From: Actinomadura montaniterrae
Lineage (GTDB): Bacteria; Actinomycetota; Actinomycetes; Streptosporangiales; Streptosporangiaceae
Direction of reading: 5' to 3'
Assembly: GCF_008923365.1 (NCBI RefSeq)
Contig: NZ_WBMR01000082.1
Coordinates: 1-38,467, forward strand
DNA length: 38,467 nucleotides
The stretch's first letter is position 1; the number at the start of each line of letters is the position of its first letter. The notes under the pieces are model-generated. The model saw only the letters and a list, made by a program, of their open reading frames with translations. It made no database searches and was not told where the DNA came from. This document shows positions 25,110 through 33,231 of this stretch, piece after piece. A program made the position numbers and the translations under genes.

Positions 25110-26163
25110 CCCGCCATCCTGCCAGCGCGCCGGGGGCGGGGCGGCCGTCCGCGCGCAGCCTGATCTCCACGATGGACGGCTCCTCGGTGCGGCGGGTCCG
25201 GCCGCCGAGCGAGGTCAGCAGCCGCCGCATCCGCACGTTCTCGCTCAGCGCGGTCGCGCGCAGCTCCACCAGGCCGCGCTCGCGGGCCAGCCCCAGCAGC
25301 AGCTCGGCGAGCGCGCGGCCGAGGCCTCGGCCCTGCCAGGCGTCCTCGACGAGGAACGCCAGCTCCGCGACGCCCGGGTCGAGCACGTGGATCAGGTGCG
25401 CGAGGGCGAGCAGTGACCCGTCCGGTCCCTCGGCGACGAGCGTCAGGCCGTGCGCCGGGTCGCAGAACCGCTCGATCGCCCGGGGCGGCGGGTACGGCTT
25501 CGGGCTGAAGTAGCGCATCCGGCGGCTGTCCAGCGAGCAGCGCTCGTGCAGCTCGCGGACCGCGCCGGCGTCGCGCGGCTCGATCGGCCGGACGGTCACG
25601 TGCGTGCCGTCGCGCAGCGGCAGGCGGCGGGACGCCGGGCGCGGCGGCTCGGCGGGCAGCGCCGCGCGGACGAGGGCGTCGGCGCGGGCCGCCTCCGTCG
25701 CGGTGAACGGCAGGCCGTACCGCCGGAGCCGGACGGCCCGCCCGTGCCCCAGCGGGACGGTCAGGACGCAGCCGTCGCCCTCGCCGTCGCGGTCGGCGAG
25801 GCGCGCCCAGGCGGACTCGTCGGCGCGCAGCAGCTCGGCGAGGACCTCCGGCACCGCGTGCGGCTCGGCGCGCAGCCGGGACGCCAGCACCAGCGCCCGC
25901 GTCGGCTCGTCCACCAGCTCGTGCGGCCGGGCGGGACGGACGGCCGTGCGCGCGCCGCCCGCCGCGGCGAGGGTCTCGGCCAGCTCCCGCGGACCGGCGG
26001 CGCCGCGCGGGACGTCCACGAGGAACTCGTCGACCACGCCGCCGGTGTCCACCTGGACCGACAGGGCGAGGATGTTGGCGCCGCGTCCGGCCAGCGCTGC
26101 GGTGAGGAGGGCCAGCCGGCCGGGCCGGTCCTCGATCTCGGTGCGGATGCGGAACAACGGCAT
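25093..26163 (-). CDS. ACT-GNAT acetyltransferase
   Basis: 356 residues from an ATG at 26163, which follows AAGGGA at a suitable spacing. An N-terminal ACT amino-acid-binding domain occupies about 1-75 (LFRIRTEIEDRPGRLALLTAALAGRGANILAL). A middle region follows. The C-terminal GNAT domain lies at about 180-330, with the acetyl-CoA loop WQGRGLGRALAELLLGLARERGL. ACT-GNAT enzymes in actinomycetes are known protein acetyltransferases controlled by amino acids, acting on acyl-CoA synthetases. The same role is likely here but the target is not shown. It is upstream of, and coupled to, the methyltransferase gene. Confidence 0.85.
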   Translation of the reverse strand: MPLFRIRTEIEDRPGRLALLTAALAGRGANILALSVQVDTGGVVDEFLVDVPRGAAGPRELAETLAAAGGARTAVRPARPHELVDEPTRALVLASRLRAEPHAVPEVLAELLRADESAWARLADRDGEGDGCVLTVPLGHGRAVRLRRYGLPFTATEAARADALVRAALPAEPPRPASRRLPLRDGTHVTVRPIEPRDAGAVRELHERCSLDSRRMRYFSPKPYPPPRAIERFCDPAHGLTLVAEGPDGSLLALAHLIHVLDPGVAELAFLVEDAWQGRGLGRALAELLLGLARERGLVELRATALSENVRMRRLLTSLGGRTRRTEEPSIVEIRLRADGRPAPGALAGWRGDRHL

Positions 26164-26310
26164 GGAACGTTCCCTTCGGGGGCCGCCGGCCCGGTCGCGT
26201 GCGATCCGTGTCCGGCCGGTGTCCGGTGCGGACGTGTCCACTCTGGTCGGCGGCTGTTACGCGGGCGCTACGTCACCGTGAGCGCGCGGTTTCACATTCC
26301 GGACGAGGGC

Positions 26311-26346
26311 TTGAGAGGCCCGGCGCGACGGCCTAGCGTGCGGTGA
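26311..26346 (+). promoter_or_regulatory. Promoter of the CMD-like gene (leaderless)
   Basis: TTGAGA (26311-26316), a 17-base spacer and TAGCGT (26334-26339) make the best sigma-70-type promoter in the window. The expected start at about 26346 coincides with the GTG at 26347, predicting a leaderless mRNA. Confidence 0.6.
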
Positions 26347-27033
26347 GTGATCGACCCCGTGAGCGGTGAGCACGTCAACGACCAACCCCGCAACGGGCCG
26401 CTCGCGGCCCGCCTGCCCCTGCTGTCGCCCGCCTCGCTCGGCGCCGAGCAGCAGGCCGTGTACGAGGCCCTGACCGGAGGCCCCCGCGCCGACGGCGGGA
26501 GCGGGCCGTACGGGTTCGTGGACGCCGAGGGCCGCCTCCTCGGCCCGTTCAACGCGATGCTGTACAGCCCGGCCGTCGGGATGCCGCTGCAGGACCTCGG
26601 CGCCGCGCTACGGTTCCGCACGGCGTTCACCAAGCGCGAGCGGGAGATCGCGACCCTGGTCGTCGCCGCGCACCTGCGCTCGGACTACGAGTGGTACGCG
26701 CACGAGCGGCTCGGCCGCCGCGCCGGCCTGAGCGAGGACGAGATCGACGCGCTGCGCGAGGGCCGCGCCCCGATGCTCGCCGACGCCCGCGAGCGCCTCG
26801 TCCACGAGGCCGCCCGGCAGCTGGTCGCCGAGCACGACCTCGCGGACGCCGTCTACGCCGAGGCGGTCGCGACCCTCGGCCGGCCCGCCGTCGTCGAGCT
26901 CGTCACCCTCGTCGGCTACTACAGCGCCCTGGCGACGCAGCTGCGGGTGTTCCGGGTGGGCGTGCCCGACGGCGAGCCCGCCCCGCCCTGGCCCGGGAAC
27001 GGCGCCGACGGCGGCCCGGCGCAGGACGGGTGA
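26347..27033 (+). CDS. Carboxymuconolactone decarboxylase-like protein
   Basis: 228 residues in the CMD/AhpD fold. The helical core TKREREIATLVVAAHLRSDYEWYAHERLGRRAGLSEDEIDALREG (about 98-140) carries the Glu/His residues seen in this family. A CxxC peroxidase pair is absent, so it is closer to the decarboxylase branch than to AhpD. GRPAVVELVTLVGYYSALATQLRVFRV is the conserved C-terminal helix. The start is the GTG at 26347, which falls at the predicted transcription start. The gene is followed 7 bases later by a GNAT gene. The substrate is unknown. Confidence 0.85.
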   Translation: MIDPVSGEHVNDQPRNGPLAARLPLLSPASLGAEQQAVYEALTGGPRADGGSGPYGFVDAEGRLLGPFNAMLYSPAVGMPLQDLGAALRFRTAFTKREREIATLVVAAHLRSDYEWYAHERLGRRAGLSEDEIDALREGRAPMLADARERLVHEAARQLVAEHDLADAVYAEAVATLGRPAVVELVTLVGYYSALATQLRVFRVGVPDGEPAPPWPGNGADGGPAQDG

Positions 27034-27040
27034 GGCCGCG

Positions 27041-27628
27041 ATGACCGAGACGCTGCAGACCGGACGGCTCGCCCTGCACCCCATCGGCATGACCGACCAC
27101 CACGCGCTGCTGACGCACTGGACCGGCCCGGTCGTCCGCCGGCACCTGTTCGACGGCGCGTCGATCTCGCCCGTCCAGGTCACCGAGATCATCGAGACCA
27201 GCGAGCGGGACTTCGCCACCGAGGGCTACGGCCTGTGGGCGCTGCGGCCCCTGCGCCGGGGGCTCGGGCCGGCGGAGCCGCGGCCGGGCGCGCCGCTGAT
27301 CGGGGTGGCGGGGCTGCGCGGCCACGAGGGCCCGTTCGACCGGGGGGTGGACGTGGAGATCCTCTACAGCCTCGAACCGGACCGGTGGGGGCAGGGGCTG
27401 GCGGCGGAGGCGTCCCGCGCGGTGCTGGACTACGCGTTCGGGGTGGTCGGGCTGCGCCGCGTCACCGCCGAGATCGACCCCGACAGCGCGGTGTCCGCCG
27501 AGGTCGCCGCGAGCCTCGGGATGCGGCCGTGGCGCGGCGGCCCGGACGGTCCCGACGGCGCGTCCTACTATGCCGCCGACCGGTCCGGGTGGCTCGGATC
27601 CCGTCGCGGGATCGACGCCGTCCCATAG
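27041..27628 (+). CDS. GNAT N-acetyltransferase (RimJ/RimL type)
   Basis: 195 residues with the LQTGRLALHPI start typical of ribosomal-protein-acetyltransferase-like members. The acetyl-CoA loop is RWGQGLAAEASRAVLDYAF near 127-145, and GLRRVTAEIDPDSAVSAEVAASLGMRP is the following strand-helix unit. Two loops in the middle are Gly/Pro-rich. It is coupled to the upstream CMD-like gene. The target is not identifiable. Confidence 0.85.
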   Translation: MTETLQTGRLALHPIGMTDHHALLTHWTGPVVRRHLFDGASISPVQVTEIIETSERDFATEGYGLWALRPLRRGLGPAEPRPGAPLIGVAGLRGHEGPFDRGVDVEILYSLEPDRWGQGLAAEASRAVLDYAFGVVGLRRVTAEIDPDSAVSAEVAASLGMRPWRGGPDGPDGASYYAADRSGWLGSRRGIDAVP

Positions 27629-27653
27629 AATCCGTCGCCCTCTACCGTCCGGA

Positions 27654-27669
27654 CTGCTGAATACAGCAG
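27654..27669. promoter_or_regulatory. Dyad before the FAD oxidase
   Basis: CTGCTG-AATA-CAGCAG is a perfect 6-bp dyad ending 9 bases before the ATG at 27679. It may be an operator or a leader hairpin. TATGAG follows at 27670-27675. Confidence 0.4.
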
Positions 27670-27678
27670 TATGAGCGG

Positions 27679-29115
27679 ATGAGCTCCTCGTCCGGGCGGG
27701 CGCCGCTGGCGCCCGGCTTCGCCAACGGCGGCGTCTCCCACTGGTACCTGCCCGCCGGCCGCCCCGAACCGGGCCCGCGCCTGCCCGGCCCGCGCCGCGC
27801 CGACGTCTGCGTGGTCGGCGCCGGCTACACCGGCCTCTGGACGGCCTACTACCTGAAACGCGCCCGCCCCGAGCTGGAGATCGTCGTGCTGGAGCGCGAG
27901 TTCGCCGGGTTCGGCGCGTCCGGCCGCAACGGCGGCTGGGTGCTGGGCGAGATCGCCGGGTCGCGGGAGCGGTACGCGGCGCGGCACGGCCGCATCGCCG
28001 CGGTGGCGCTGCAGCACGCGATGTTCGACGCGGTCGACGAGGTGATCCGGGTCGCCGCGGCGGAGGGCATCGACGCCGACCTGGTGAAGAGCGGGGTGCT
28101 GCACGTCGCCCGCAACCCCGCGCAGCGGGCCCGGCTCGCCGCGATGGTCGCCGGCTCCCGGGAATGGGGCTGGACGGAGGAGGACCTCGTCCCCCTGCCC
28201 GCCGCCGAACGCGACGAGCGGCTGCGCGTCGCGGGCGCGACCGCCGCCGCGTGGAGCCCGCACTGCGCCCGCGTGCAGCCCGCCAAGCTCGTCCGGGGCC
28301 TGGCGGAGACCGTCCGCGGGCTCGGCGTGGAGGTCTACGAGCGGACGCCGGTGGTCCGCATCCTGCCGCGCCGCGGCACGGCCCCGGCCGCCGCCGTCAC
28401 CCCGAACGGGACCGTCACCGCCGAGTACGTGCTGCGCGCGACCGAGGGGTTCACCGCCGGGGTCGGCGGCCACCACCGCGACTGGCTGCCGATGAACAGC
28501 TCGATGATCGTCACGACGCCGCTGCCGGCGGAGGTCTGGGACGCGATCGGCTGGGAGGGCCGCGAGCTGCTCGGCGACCTCGCGCACTACTACATGTACG
28601 CGCAGCGCACCGCCGACGACCGGATCGCGTTCGGCGGCCGGGGCCGGCCGTACCGCTACGGCTCCCGGGTGGACGACGGCGGCCGGACCCAGCCCGCGAC
28701 CGTCGCCGAGCTGTGGTCGATGCTCGCCGCGATGTTCCCGGCCGCCGCCGAGCACGGGCGCGTCGCGCACGCCTGGTCCGGCGTCCTCGGCGTGCCCCGC
28801 GACTGGTGCTCGACCGTCGTGGTGGACCACGCGTCCGGCCTCGGGCACGCGGGCGGCTACACCGGTCACGGCGTCGCCACGGCGAACCTCGCAGGCCGGA
28901 CGCTGCGGGACCTCGTCCTGCGCGAGGACACCGAGCTGACGGCGCTGCCGTGGGTGGACCGGCGCGTCCGCCGCTGGGAGCCAGAGCCGCTGCGCTGGCT
29001 CGGCGTCCACGCGATGTACGCCCTCTACCGTGCGGCGGACGCCCGCGAGTCCGCGACGTCGTCCCCGCGGACGTCCGCGCTCGCCCACCTCGCCGACGCG
29101 ATCACCGGTCACTGA
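27679..29115 (+). CDS. FAD-dependent oxidoreductase (DAO family)
   Basis: 478 residues. The N-terminal FAD site is ADVCVVGAGYTGLWTAYYLKR (about 37-57), with the second motif EIVVLEREFAGFGASGRNGGWVLGEI. The substrate half spans about 150-330. The C-terminus has ARVAHAWSGVLGVPRDWCSTVVVDHASGLGHAGGYTGHGVATANLAGRTLRDLVL, the usual second FAD contact. Members oxidise amines, amino acids or gamma-glutamyl compounds. The substrate cannot be told. It is convergent with the PEP-mutase-like gene. Confidence 0.85.
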   Translation: MSSSSGRAPLAPGFANGGVSHWYLPAGRPEPGPRLPGPRRADVCVVGAGYTGLWTAYYLKRARPELEIVVLEREFAGFGASGRNGGWVLGEIAGSRERYAARHGRIAAVALQHAMFDAVDEVIRVAAAEGIDADLVKSGVLHVARNPAQRARLAAMVAGSREWGWTEEDLVPLPAAERDERLRVAGATAAAWSPHCARVQPAKLVRGLAETVRGLGVEVYERTPVVRILPRRGTAPAAAVTPNGTVTAEYVLRATEGFTAGVGGHHRDWLPMNSSMIVTTPLPAEVWDAIGWEGRELLGDLAHYYMYAQRTADDRIAFGGRGRPYRYGSRVDDGGRTQPATVAELWSMLAAMFPAAAEHGRVAHAWSGVLGVPRDWCSTVVVDHASGLGHAGGYTGHGVATANLAGRTLRDLVLREDTELTALPWVDRRVRRWEPEPLRWLGVHAMYALYRAADARESATSSPRTSALAHLADAITGH

Positions 29116-29119
29116 ACTC

Positions 29120-29902
29120 TCAGCGTGAGACCAGGGCCTGGACGTCTCCGTAGGAGAACGCGGGGGCGCCGGCGCCGGCGCCGGTCACGTCGAGGGCGGA
29201 CGCGACCGCGGCCTCCAGCGCCTTGCGGAACAGCAGCGAACCCGTGCTGACCCGCCGGACGCCCAGTTCGGTGAGCCGTGCGATGCCGGTCTTCCCCGGC
29301 ATGAACAGCACGTTCAGGGGCCGGTCGACGGCCTCGACGACGGCCCGGACGTCGTCGTCGGCGGCAATGCCGGGGACGAACACGCCGTCGGCGCCCGCGT
29401 CGGCGAACGCCCGGACCCGCCGCAGCGTCTCGTCCATGTCGGGGGCGCCGCCGGCGAGCCAGAACGTGTCGGTCCGCGCGTTGAGGAACAGCTGCGGAGC
29501 CGCGCGCTTCACCGCCGCGATGACCGTGGTCTGGTGGTCGAGCGGGGCGAGCGTCCCGTCGGAGCGTCCGTCCTCGAGGTTGAGGCCGGCGATCCCGTAG
29601 GAGGCCAGCTCCGTCGCGAGTTCGGCGACGTCGGCGACCCGCGTGGAGAAGCCGCCCTCGATGTCGACCGTCACCGGGACGGGCAGCCGGGCGAGGTTGC
29701 GCGCCAGCGCGAGCGTCTCGTCCCGCGCGTCGCCGGTCGCGTCGGTCTTCCCGGCCGCCGCGGCGACGCCGAGGCTGGTCGTCCCAACGGCGGGGAAGCC
29801 CGCCCTCACCAGTGCCGCGCCGCTCGCGAAGTCCCAGGCGTTCGGCAGGAGCAGCGGCCGGTCGCCGCGGTGCAGGTCGTGGAAGGTCTCCGGAAGGGTC
29901 AT
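29120..29902 (-). CDS. Isocitrate lyase / PEP mutase-family enzyme
   Basis: 260 residues of a TIM-barrel family that makes or breaks carbon-carbon or carbon-phosphorus bonds next to a carboxylate. Motifs: LLLPNAWDFASGAALVRAGFPAVGTTS, VTVDIEGGFS (metal Asp), GLNLEDG and FLNARTDTFWL. The LNLEDG and NARTD motifs are typical of the oxaloacetate-hydrolase/carboxyvinyl branch rather than true isocitrate lyase. It overlaps the P450 stop (ATGA) and is the last gene of the MarR-P450 operon. The reaction is unknown. Confidence 0.8.
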   Translation of the reverse strand: MTLPETFHDLHRGDRPLLLPNAWDFASGAALVRAGFPAVGTTSLGVAAAAGKTDATGDARDETLALARNLARLPVPVTVDIEGGFSTRVADVAELATELASYGIAGLNLEDGRSDGTLAPLDHQTTVIAAVKRAAPQLFLNARTDTFWLAGGAPDMDETLRRVRAFADAGADGVFVPGIAADDDVRAVVEAVDRPLNVLFMPGKTGIARLTELGVRRVSTGSLLFRKALEAAVASALDVTGAGAGAPAFSYGDVQALVSR

Positions 29903-30744
29903 CGGACGGTCTCCAACTCGTTGAGGGCTTCCACCACGCCGGCCGCCAGCTGCACGGCCTGGTCCGCGCCGGGGCAGGGGCGCCGGCCGGTCCCGAACGT
30001 CAGATGGGGAGGTTCCCCGCGCGCGGGGTCGAAACGGTCCGGCTCGGCGAACACCGCCGGGTCGCGGTTGGCCGCGCGCAGGTCGAGCGTCACCGTCGTC
30101 CCCGCGGCGATGCGCCGCCCCTGGAAGGCGGCCTCCTCGCGGGCGACGCGTCGCATGGCCGGGATCGGCGGGTCGTACCGCAGCGTCTCGGCGATGACGG
30201 CCTCGATCGGGCACCCTTGCGCCTCGGGGCGCCGCGACAGCGGCAGCACGTTGCCGACCAGCGCGGCGGTCGCGTCGCAGGCCTGCGTGAAGACGGCGAT
30301 CCGGTTGGCGACCTCCTCGTCCGGTCCCGGCCCGAGCAGCCGGGCGAGCGTCGCGACGGCCGCGTCCGCGCCGTCCCGCCCTGTCCCGGTGAGGTAGCCG
30401 GACGCGGCGAGCGGCACCGCGCCGATGAGGGCGTCCAGGTCGGTGACGCGGAGCGCCTCGCCCAGAGCGGCGATCGGGGCCAGGTCCGGTTCCTCCCCGG
30501 CCAGCACGCGTTCGCGGGCGCGCCGCCGCAGGACGGCCGGGTCGGCCTCCTCCAGGGCCTTCGTCACGACGCGCAGCCGCCGCTCGTGCTCGGCGCCTTC
30601 GCTGAACCGGCAGACGGCGCCGCGCAGCCAGGCGAGCGAGCCGGGCGGCGCTCCGCCTCCCGCCGCGGGAACGACGAAGCGCTCGTCGGCGAGGACGGCG
30701 CCGACCTCGGAGTGCCGGGTGATGACCAGGTCCGTGTCCGCCAT
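29899..30744 (-). CDS. Short cytochrome P450-like protein
   Basis: 281 residues against about 400 for most bacterial P450s, yet the main motifs remain. The C-helix has HERRLR (His53, Arg57). A weak I-helix has ACDATAAL (about 155-162), and ETLR gives Glu186 and Arg189. The heme loop FGTGRRPCPG carries the cysteine ligand at 257. The meander EPDRFDPAR is present. The N-terminal beta domain and part of the D-G helices are missing. The gap from ExxR to Cys is normal, so the heme core may be intact. The ATG follows the MarR stop by 10 bases. It may be a minimal P450 or a non-catalytic heme protein. Confidence 0.75.
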   Translation of the reverse strand: MADTDLVITRHSEVGAVLADERFVVPAAGGGAPPGSLAWLRGAVCRFSEGAEHERRLRVVTKALEEADPAVLRRRARERVLAGEEPDLAPIAALGEALRVTDLDALIGAVPLAASGYLTGTGRDGADAAVATLARLLGPGPDEEVANRIAVFTQACDATAALVGNVLPLSRRPEAQGCPIEAVIAETLRYDPPIPAMRRVAREEAAFQGRRIAAGTTVTLDLRAANRDPAVFAEPDRFDPARGEPPHLTFGTGRRPCPGADQAVQLAAGVVEALNELETVR

Positions 30745-30754
30745 GCCCCCGAAT

Positions 30755-31249
30755 CTAGGGACGGTTCGTTTCGGCGCCGGTCGAAATGTCGGCGGCGCGT
30801 CCGGCGATCCCGGTGAGGAGCTCGACGAGCCGGGCCCGGTCGGCCGGGTCGAGCGCGCCGAAGAGGCGGGCGCCGACGGCGGCCGCCGTCTCCGCGGACG
30901 CCCGCGCGCACCGGCGCCCCTCGTCCGTCAGCTCGATCGCGTAGGCGCGGCGGTCGTGGGCGTCGCGCTTGCGCTCGGCCAGGCCGAGGCGCTCCAGCTC
31001 GTCGATCACCCGGACGACGGCGGACTTGTCGAGGCCGAGCAGCGCGCCGAGGCGCCGCTGGCTGGTCGGCCCGAGCCGGTCGAGGGCGGCCAGCACGGCG
31101 TGGTGCCTGGTCTCGATCCCGAGCGGCCGCAGCTCGTCGCCGAGCGCGGCGCGGGCGGCGCGGTGGGCCGAGGCGAGCAGCAGGCCCAGCGCGGTGTCGT
31201 CGGCGCGCGGGTCGCCGAGCGCGGCCCGGTCCGGAGGTTCGGTCTGCAC
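30755..31249 (-). CDS. MarR-family transcriptional regulator
   Basis: 164 residues; a winged-helix repressor. The core is LGIETRHHAVLAALDRLGPTSQRRLGALLGLDKSAVVRVIDELERLGLAERKRDAHDRRAYAIELTDEGR (about 43-110), with the wing in DAHDRRAY. The gene is first in a minus-strand operon with the P450 and the PEP-mutase-like enzyme, and divergent from a Tat-exported amidohydrolase. The start GTG at 31249 follows TAAAAT by 4 bases. It probably represses both directions from the intergenic dyad. Confidence 0.9.
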   Translation of the reverse strand: MQTEPPDRAALGDPRADDTALGLLLASAHRAARAALGDELRPLGIETRHHAVLAALDRLGPTSQRRLGALLGLDKSAVVRVIDELERLGLAERKRDAHDRRAYAIELTDEGRRCARASAETAAAVGARLFGALDPADRARLVELLTGIAGRAADISTGAETNRP

Positions 31250-31276
31250 ACCGCGATTTTAGGCGCCGGCGATATA

Positions 31277-31290
31277 GTCTCATCCGAGAC
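31277..31290. promoter_or_regulatory. Putative MarR operator
   Basis: GTCTC-ATCC-GAGAC is a perfect 5-bp dyad in the 92-base region between the MarR and amidohydrolase starts. TATACT (31298-31303) just downstream is a likely plus-strand -10. TAAAAT on the minus strand (about 31254-31259) may serve MarR, so the dyad lies between both promoters. Confidence 0.5.
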
Positions 31291-31341
31291 GTTCTCATAT
31301 ACTCCTATTCGGGCGGCTCCGGCGAGAGCAGGGAGAGGCGC

Positions 31342-32433
31342 ATGCGTGCCGAGGACGACCGGCGGACGGGCGGACCGAGCAGGCGGCGGGTGATGACGGC
31401 GGCGGCGGTGGCGACCGCGGCCGCCGTCACGGGAGCCGGGACGGGCGCGGCCTCCGCGCGAACCGGCGGGGCGGGCCCGCGGAACGGGCGGATCGACACC
31501 CATCACCACGCGCTGCCGCCGGACATGAAGGAATGGGCCGTCGAGCACGGCCTCCTCCCGCCCGAGGGCGGACCCGACTGGGGCCGGTGGGATCTGCACA
31601 AGACCCTCGACACCATGGACGACCTGGGCATCGCGGCGGGCGTCGCCTCGGCGCCCGCGCCGTCCGAGGCGTTCCGCGACCGCGCGCTCGCCGTCTCGGG
31701 CCCGCGGGTGTTCAACGAGTCGCTGGCCGGCCTCGTGCGGGATCACCCGTCCCGGTTCGGCTTCTTCGCCTACCTGCCGCTGCTCCACGTCGACATCGCG
31801 ATCCAGGAGGCGGCGTACGCGCTGGACGAGCTGGGCGCCGACGGTGTCCTGCTGATGGCCAACGCGGGCGGGCGCTACCTGGGCGACCCCGCGTTCGACC
31901 CGCTGTTCGCCGAGCTGGACCGGCGCGGCGCGGTCGCGTTCGTCCACCCCGCCGGGCTCGCGGACGCGCGTCCCGTCCCGGGCGTCGAGGACTGGATCGC
32001 CGACTTCATGCTCGACACGACCCGCACCGCCCTCAGCCTCGTCAGCGCGGGCACCCTCGACCGGTACAAGCGGCTGTCGGTGATCCTCGCCCACGCCGGC
32101 GGCTTCCTGCCCTACGTGGGCGGACGCGTCGAGCACGCGGGCCGGCAGGGCGAGGGGCCGAGTCCGGCGGCGTTCCGGCGGGCCGTGCGGCGCTTCCACT
32201 ACGACACCGCCATGCCGATGTCGCCGTACGCGACGCCGTCCCTGCTCGCCGCCGCGGGCGCCGGGCGCCTGCTCTTCGGCACCGACTGGCCGCAGGTCAC
32301 CCGTCCCGAGGTGGACCGGATGACGGCGCTCCTCGATCGCGACCCGTCCCTGGACCGGCGCGCGCACGCCGCGGTGAACAGGGAGAACGCCCTCCGGCTC
32401 TTCCCGGCGCTGGCGCGCCGCCTCAGGGGCTGA
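31342..32433 (+). CDS. Tat-exported amidohydrolase (ACMSD-like)
   Basis: 363 residues. A twin-arginine signal peptide occupies the first 40 or so residues (SRRRVMTAAAVATAAAVTG), so the enzyme is folded before export. The TIM-barrel metal motifs are RIDTHHHALPP, VAFVHPAG, LAHAGG and FGTDWPQ, typical of metal-dependent amidohydrolases related to 2-amino-3-carboxymuconate semialdehyde decarboxylase. The HNRENALRLFP end is family-like. An SD of GGGAGAGG precedes the ATG. The substrate is unknown. It is divergent from the MarR operon. Confidence 0.85.
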   Translation: MRAEDDRRTGGPSRRRVMTAAAVATAAAVTGAGTGAASARTGGAGPRNGRIDTHHHALPPDMKEWAVEHGLLPPEGGPDWGRWDLHKTLDTMDDLGIAAGVASAPAPSEAFRDRALAVSGPRVFNESLAGLVRDHPSRFGFFAYLPLLHVDIAIQEAAYALDELGADGVLLMANAGGRYLGDPAFDPLFAELDRRGAVAFVHPAGLADARPVPGVEDWIADFMLDTTRTALSLVSAGTLDRYKRLSVILAHAGGFLPYVGGRVEHAGRQGEGPSPAAFRRAVRRFHYDTAMPMSPYATPSLLAAAGAGRLLFGTDWPQVTRPEVDRMTALLDRDPSLDRRAHAAVNRENALRLFPALARRLRG

Positions 32434-32458
32434 CGGCCGGCCCTCAGGGGCTGACGGC
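32421..32458. repeat. Tandem 17-base repeat across two stop codons
   Basis: CCTCAGGGGCTGACGGC occurs at 32421-32437 and 32442-32458. The first copy holds the amidohydrolase stop; the second holds the end of the convergent racemase gene. It is a short local duplication with no other visible role. Confidence 0.7.
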
Positions 32459-33175
32459 GGGCCCGCCGCGCCAGGACGGCATCGGGCGGAGACCCGCCGC
32501 GGCCTCGAACGCGGCGCGCGCCAGCAGGCGCGTCGAGTCGAGCGTCGGCAGCGGCGACACCTCCGGCGTGACCAGCAGCGGGATCTCGGTGCAGACCAGC
32601 GCGACGGCGTCGCAGCCGCGCCCGGCGAGCCGCTCGATGATCCGCACGTACTCGCGGCGGGACTCCTCGGTGACGACGCCGTTCACCAGCTCGCCGAAGA
32701 TGATCTCGTGGACGCGGGCGCGGTCGGCGGCGTCCGGCACCACGGCCTCGATGCCGCGCGCGGCGAGCTCGCGCGGGTAGACCGGGCCGTCCATGGTGTA
32801 GCGGGTGCCGAGGACGCCGACGCGGGCGCGCCCGTCGCGGGCGGCCCGGTCGGCGACGGCCTCGGCGATGTGCAGCCCGGGGAGCGCCAGGTCGCCGCCG
32901 GGCCGCTCCAGCGCCATGTGGGCGGTGTTGTCGGGGCAGGCGAAGAACGTGGCCCCGGCGGCGGCGAGGCGCCGGACGCTCTCGGCGAGGATCGCGCGGA
33001 CGGCGTCGTGGTCGCCCGCGTCCCAGGACGGCATGCTGCGCGCGAGCGCGATCAGGTCGAGCGTGACGTCGGGGTGGTCGTCGGGGCCGAGCTCGCGGAA
33101 GCCCTCGTGGCAGAAGGCGCGGAAGCACAGCGCGGCGCCCTCCGCGCTGTGGGCGAGGATGCCGAGATGCTCCAT
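32444..33175 (-). CDS. Aspartate/glutamate racemase-family protein
   Basis: 243 residues from an ATG at 33175, with GGAG 6 bases upstream. Two catalytic cysteines are in place: FACPDNTAH (Cys80) and LVCTEIPLL (Cys195), as in the cofactor-free Asp/Glu racemase fold that also includes hydantoin racemases and maleate isomerases. GVLGTRYTMDG is the conserved loop. The substrate cannot be named. It is divergent from an XRE-cupin regulator and probably controlled by it. Confidence 0.88.
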   Translation of the reverse strand: MEHLGILAHSAEGAALCFRAFCHEGFRELGPDDHPDVTLDLIALARSMPSWDAGDHDAVRAILAESVRRLAAAGATFFACPDNTAHMALERPGGDLALPGLHIAEAVADRAARDGRARVGVLGTRYTMDGPVYPRELAARGIEAVVPDAADRARVHEIIFGELVNGVVTEESRREYVRIIERLAGRGCDAVALVCTEIPLLVTPEVSPLPTLDSTRLLARAAFEAAAGLRPMPSWRGGPAVSP

Positions 33176-33231
33176 GATCGCTCCAGTCCGATGTGCCGAA
33201 CATCTGTCCATTAGAATGAACAACCGGAGGA

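Noticed and set aside
27671..27681. ATG AGC GGA TGA as a leader peptide
   Set aside because: Only three codons; it overlaps the FAD oxidase start by chance.
29120..32433. P450-containing biosynthetic gene cluster
   Set aside because: No synthase, peptide synthetase, tailoring set or transporter adjoins; the locus is better described as a small regulated enzyme unit.
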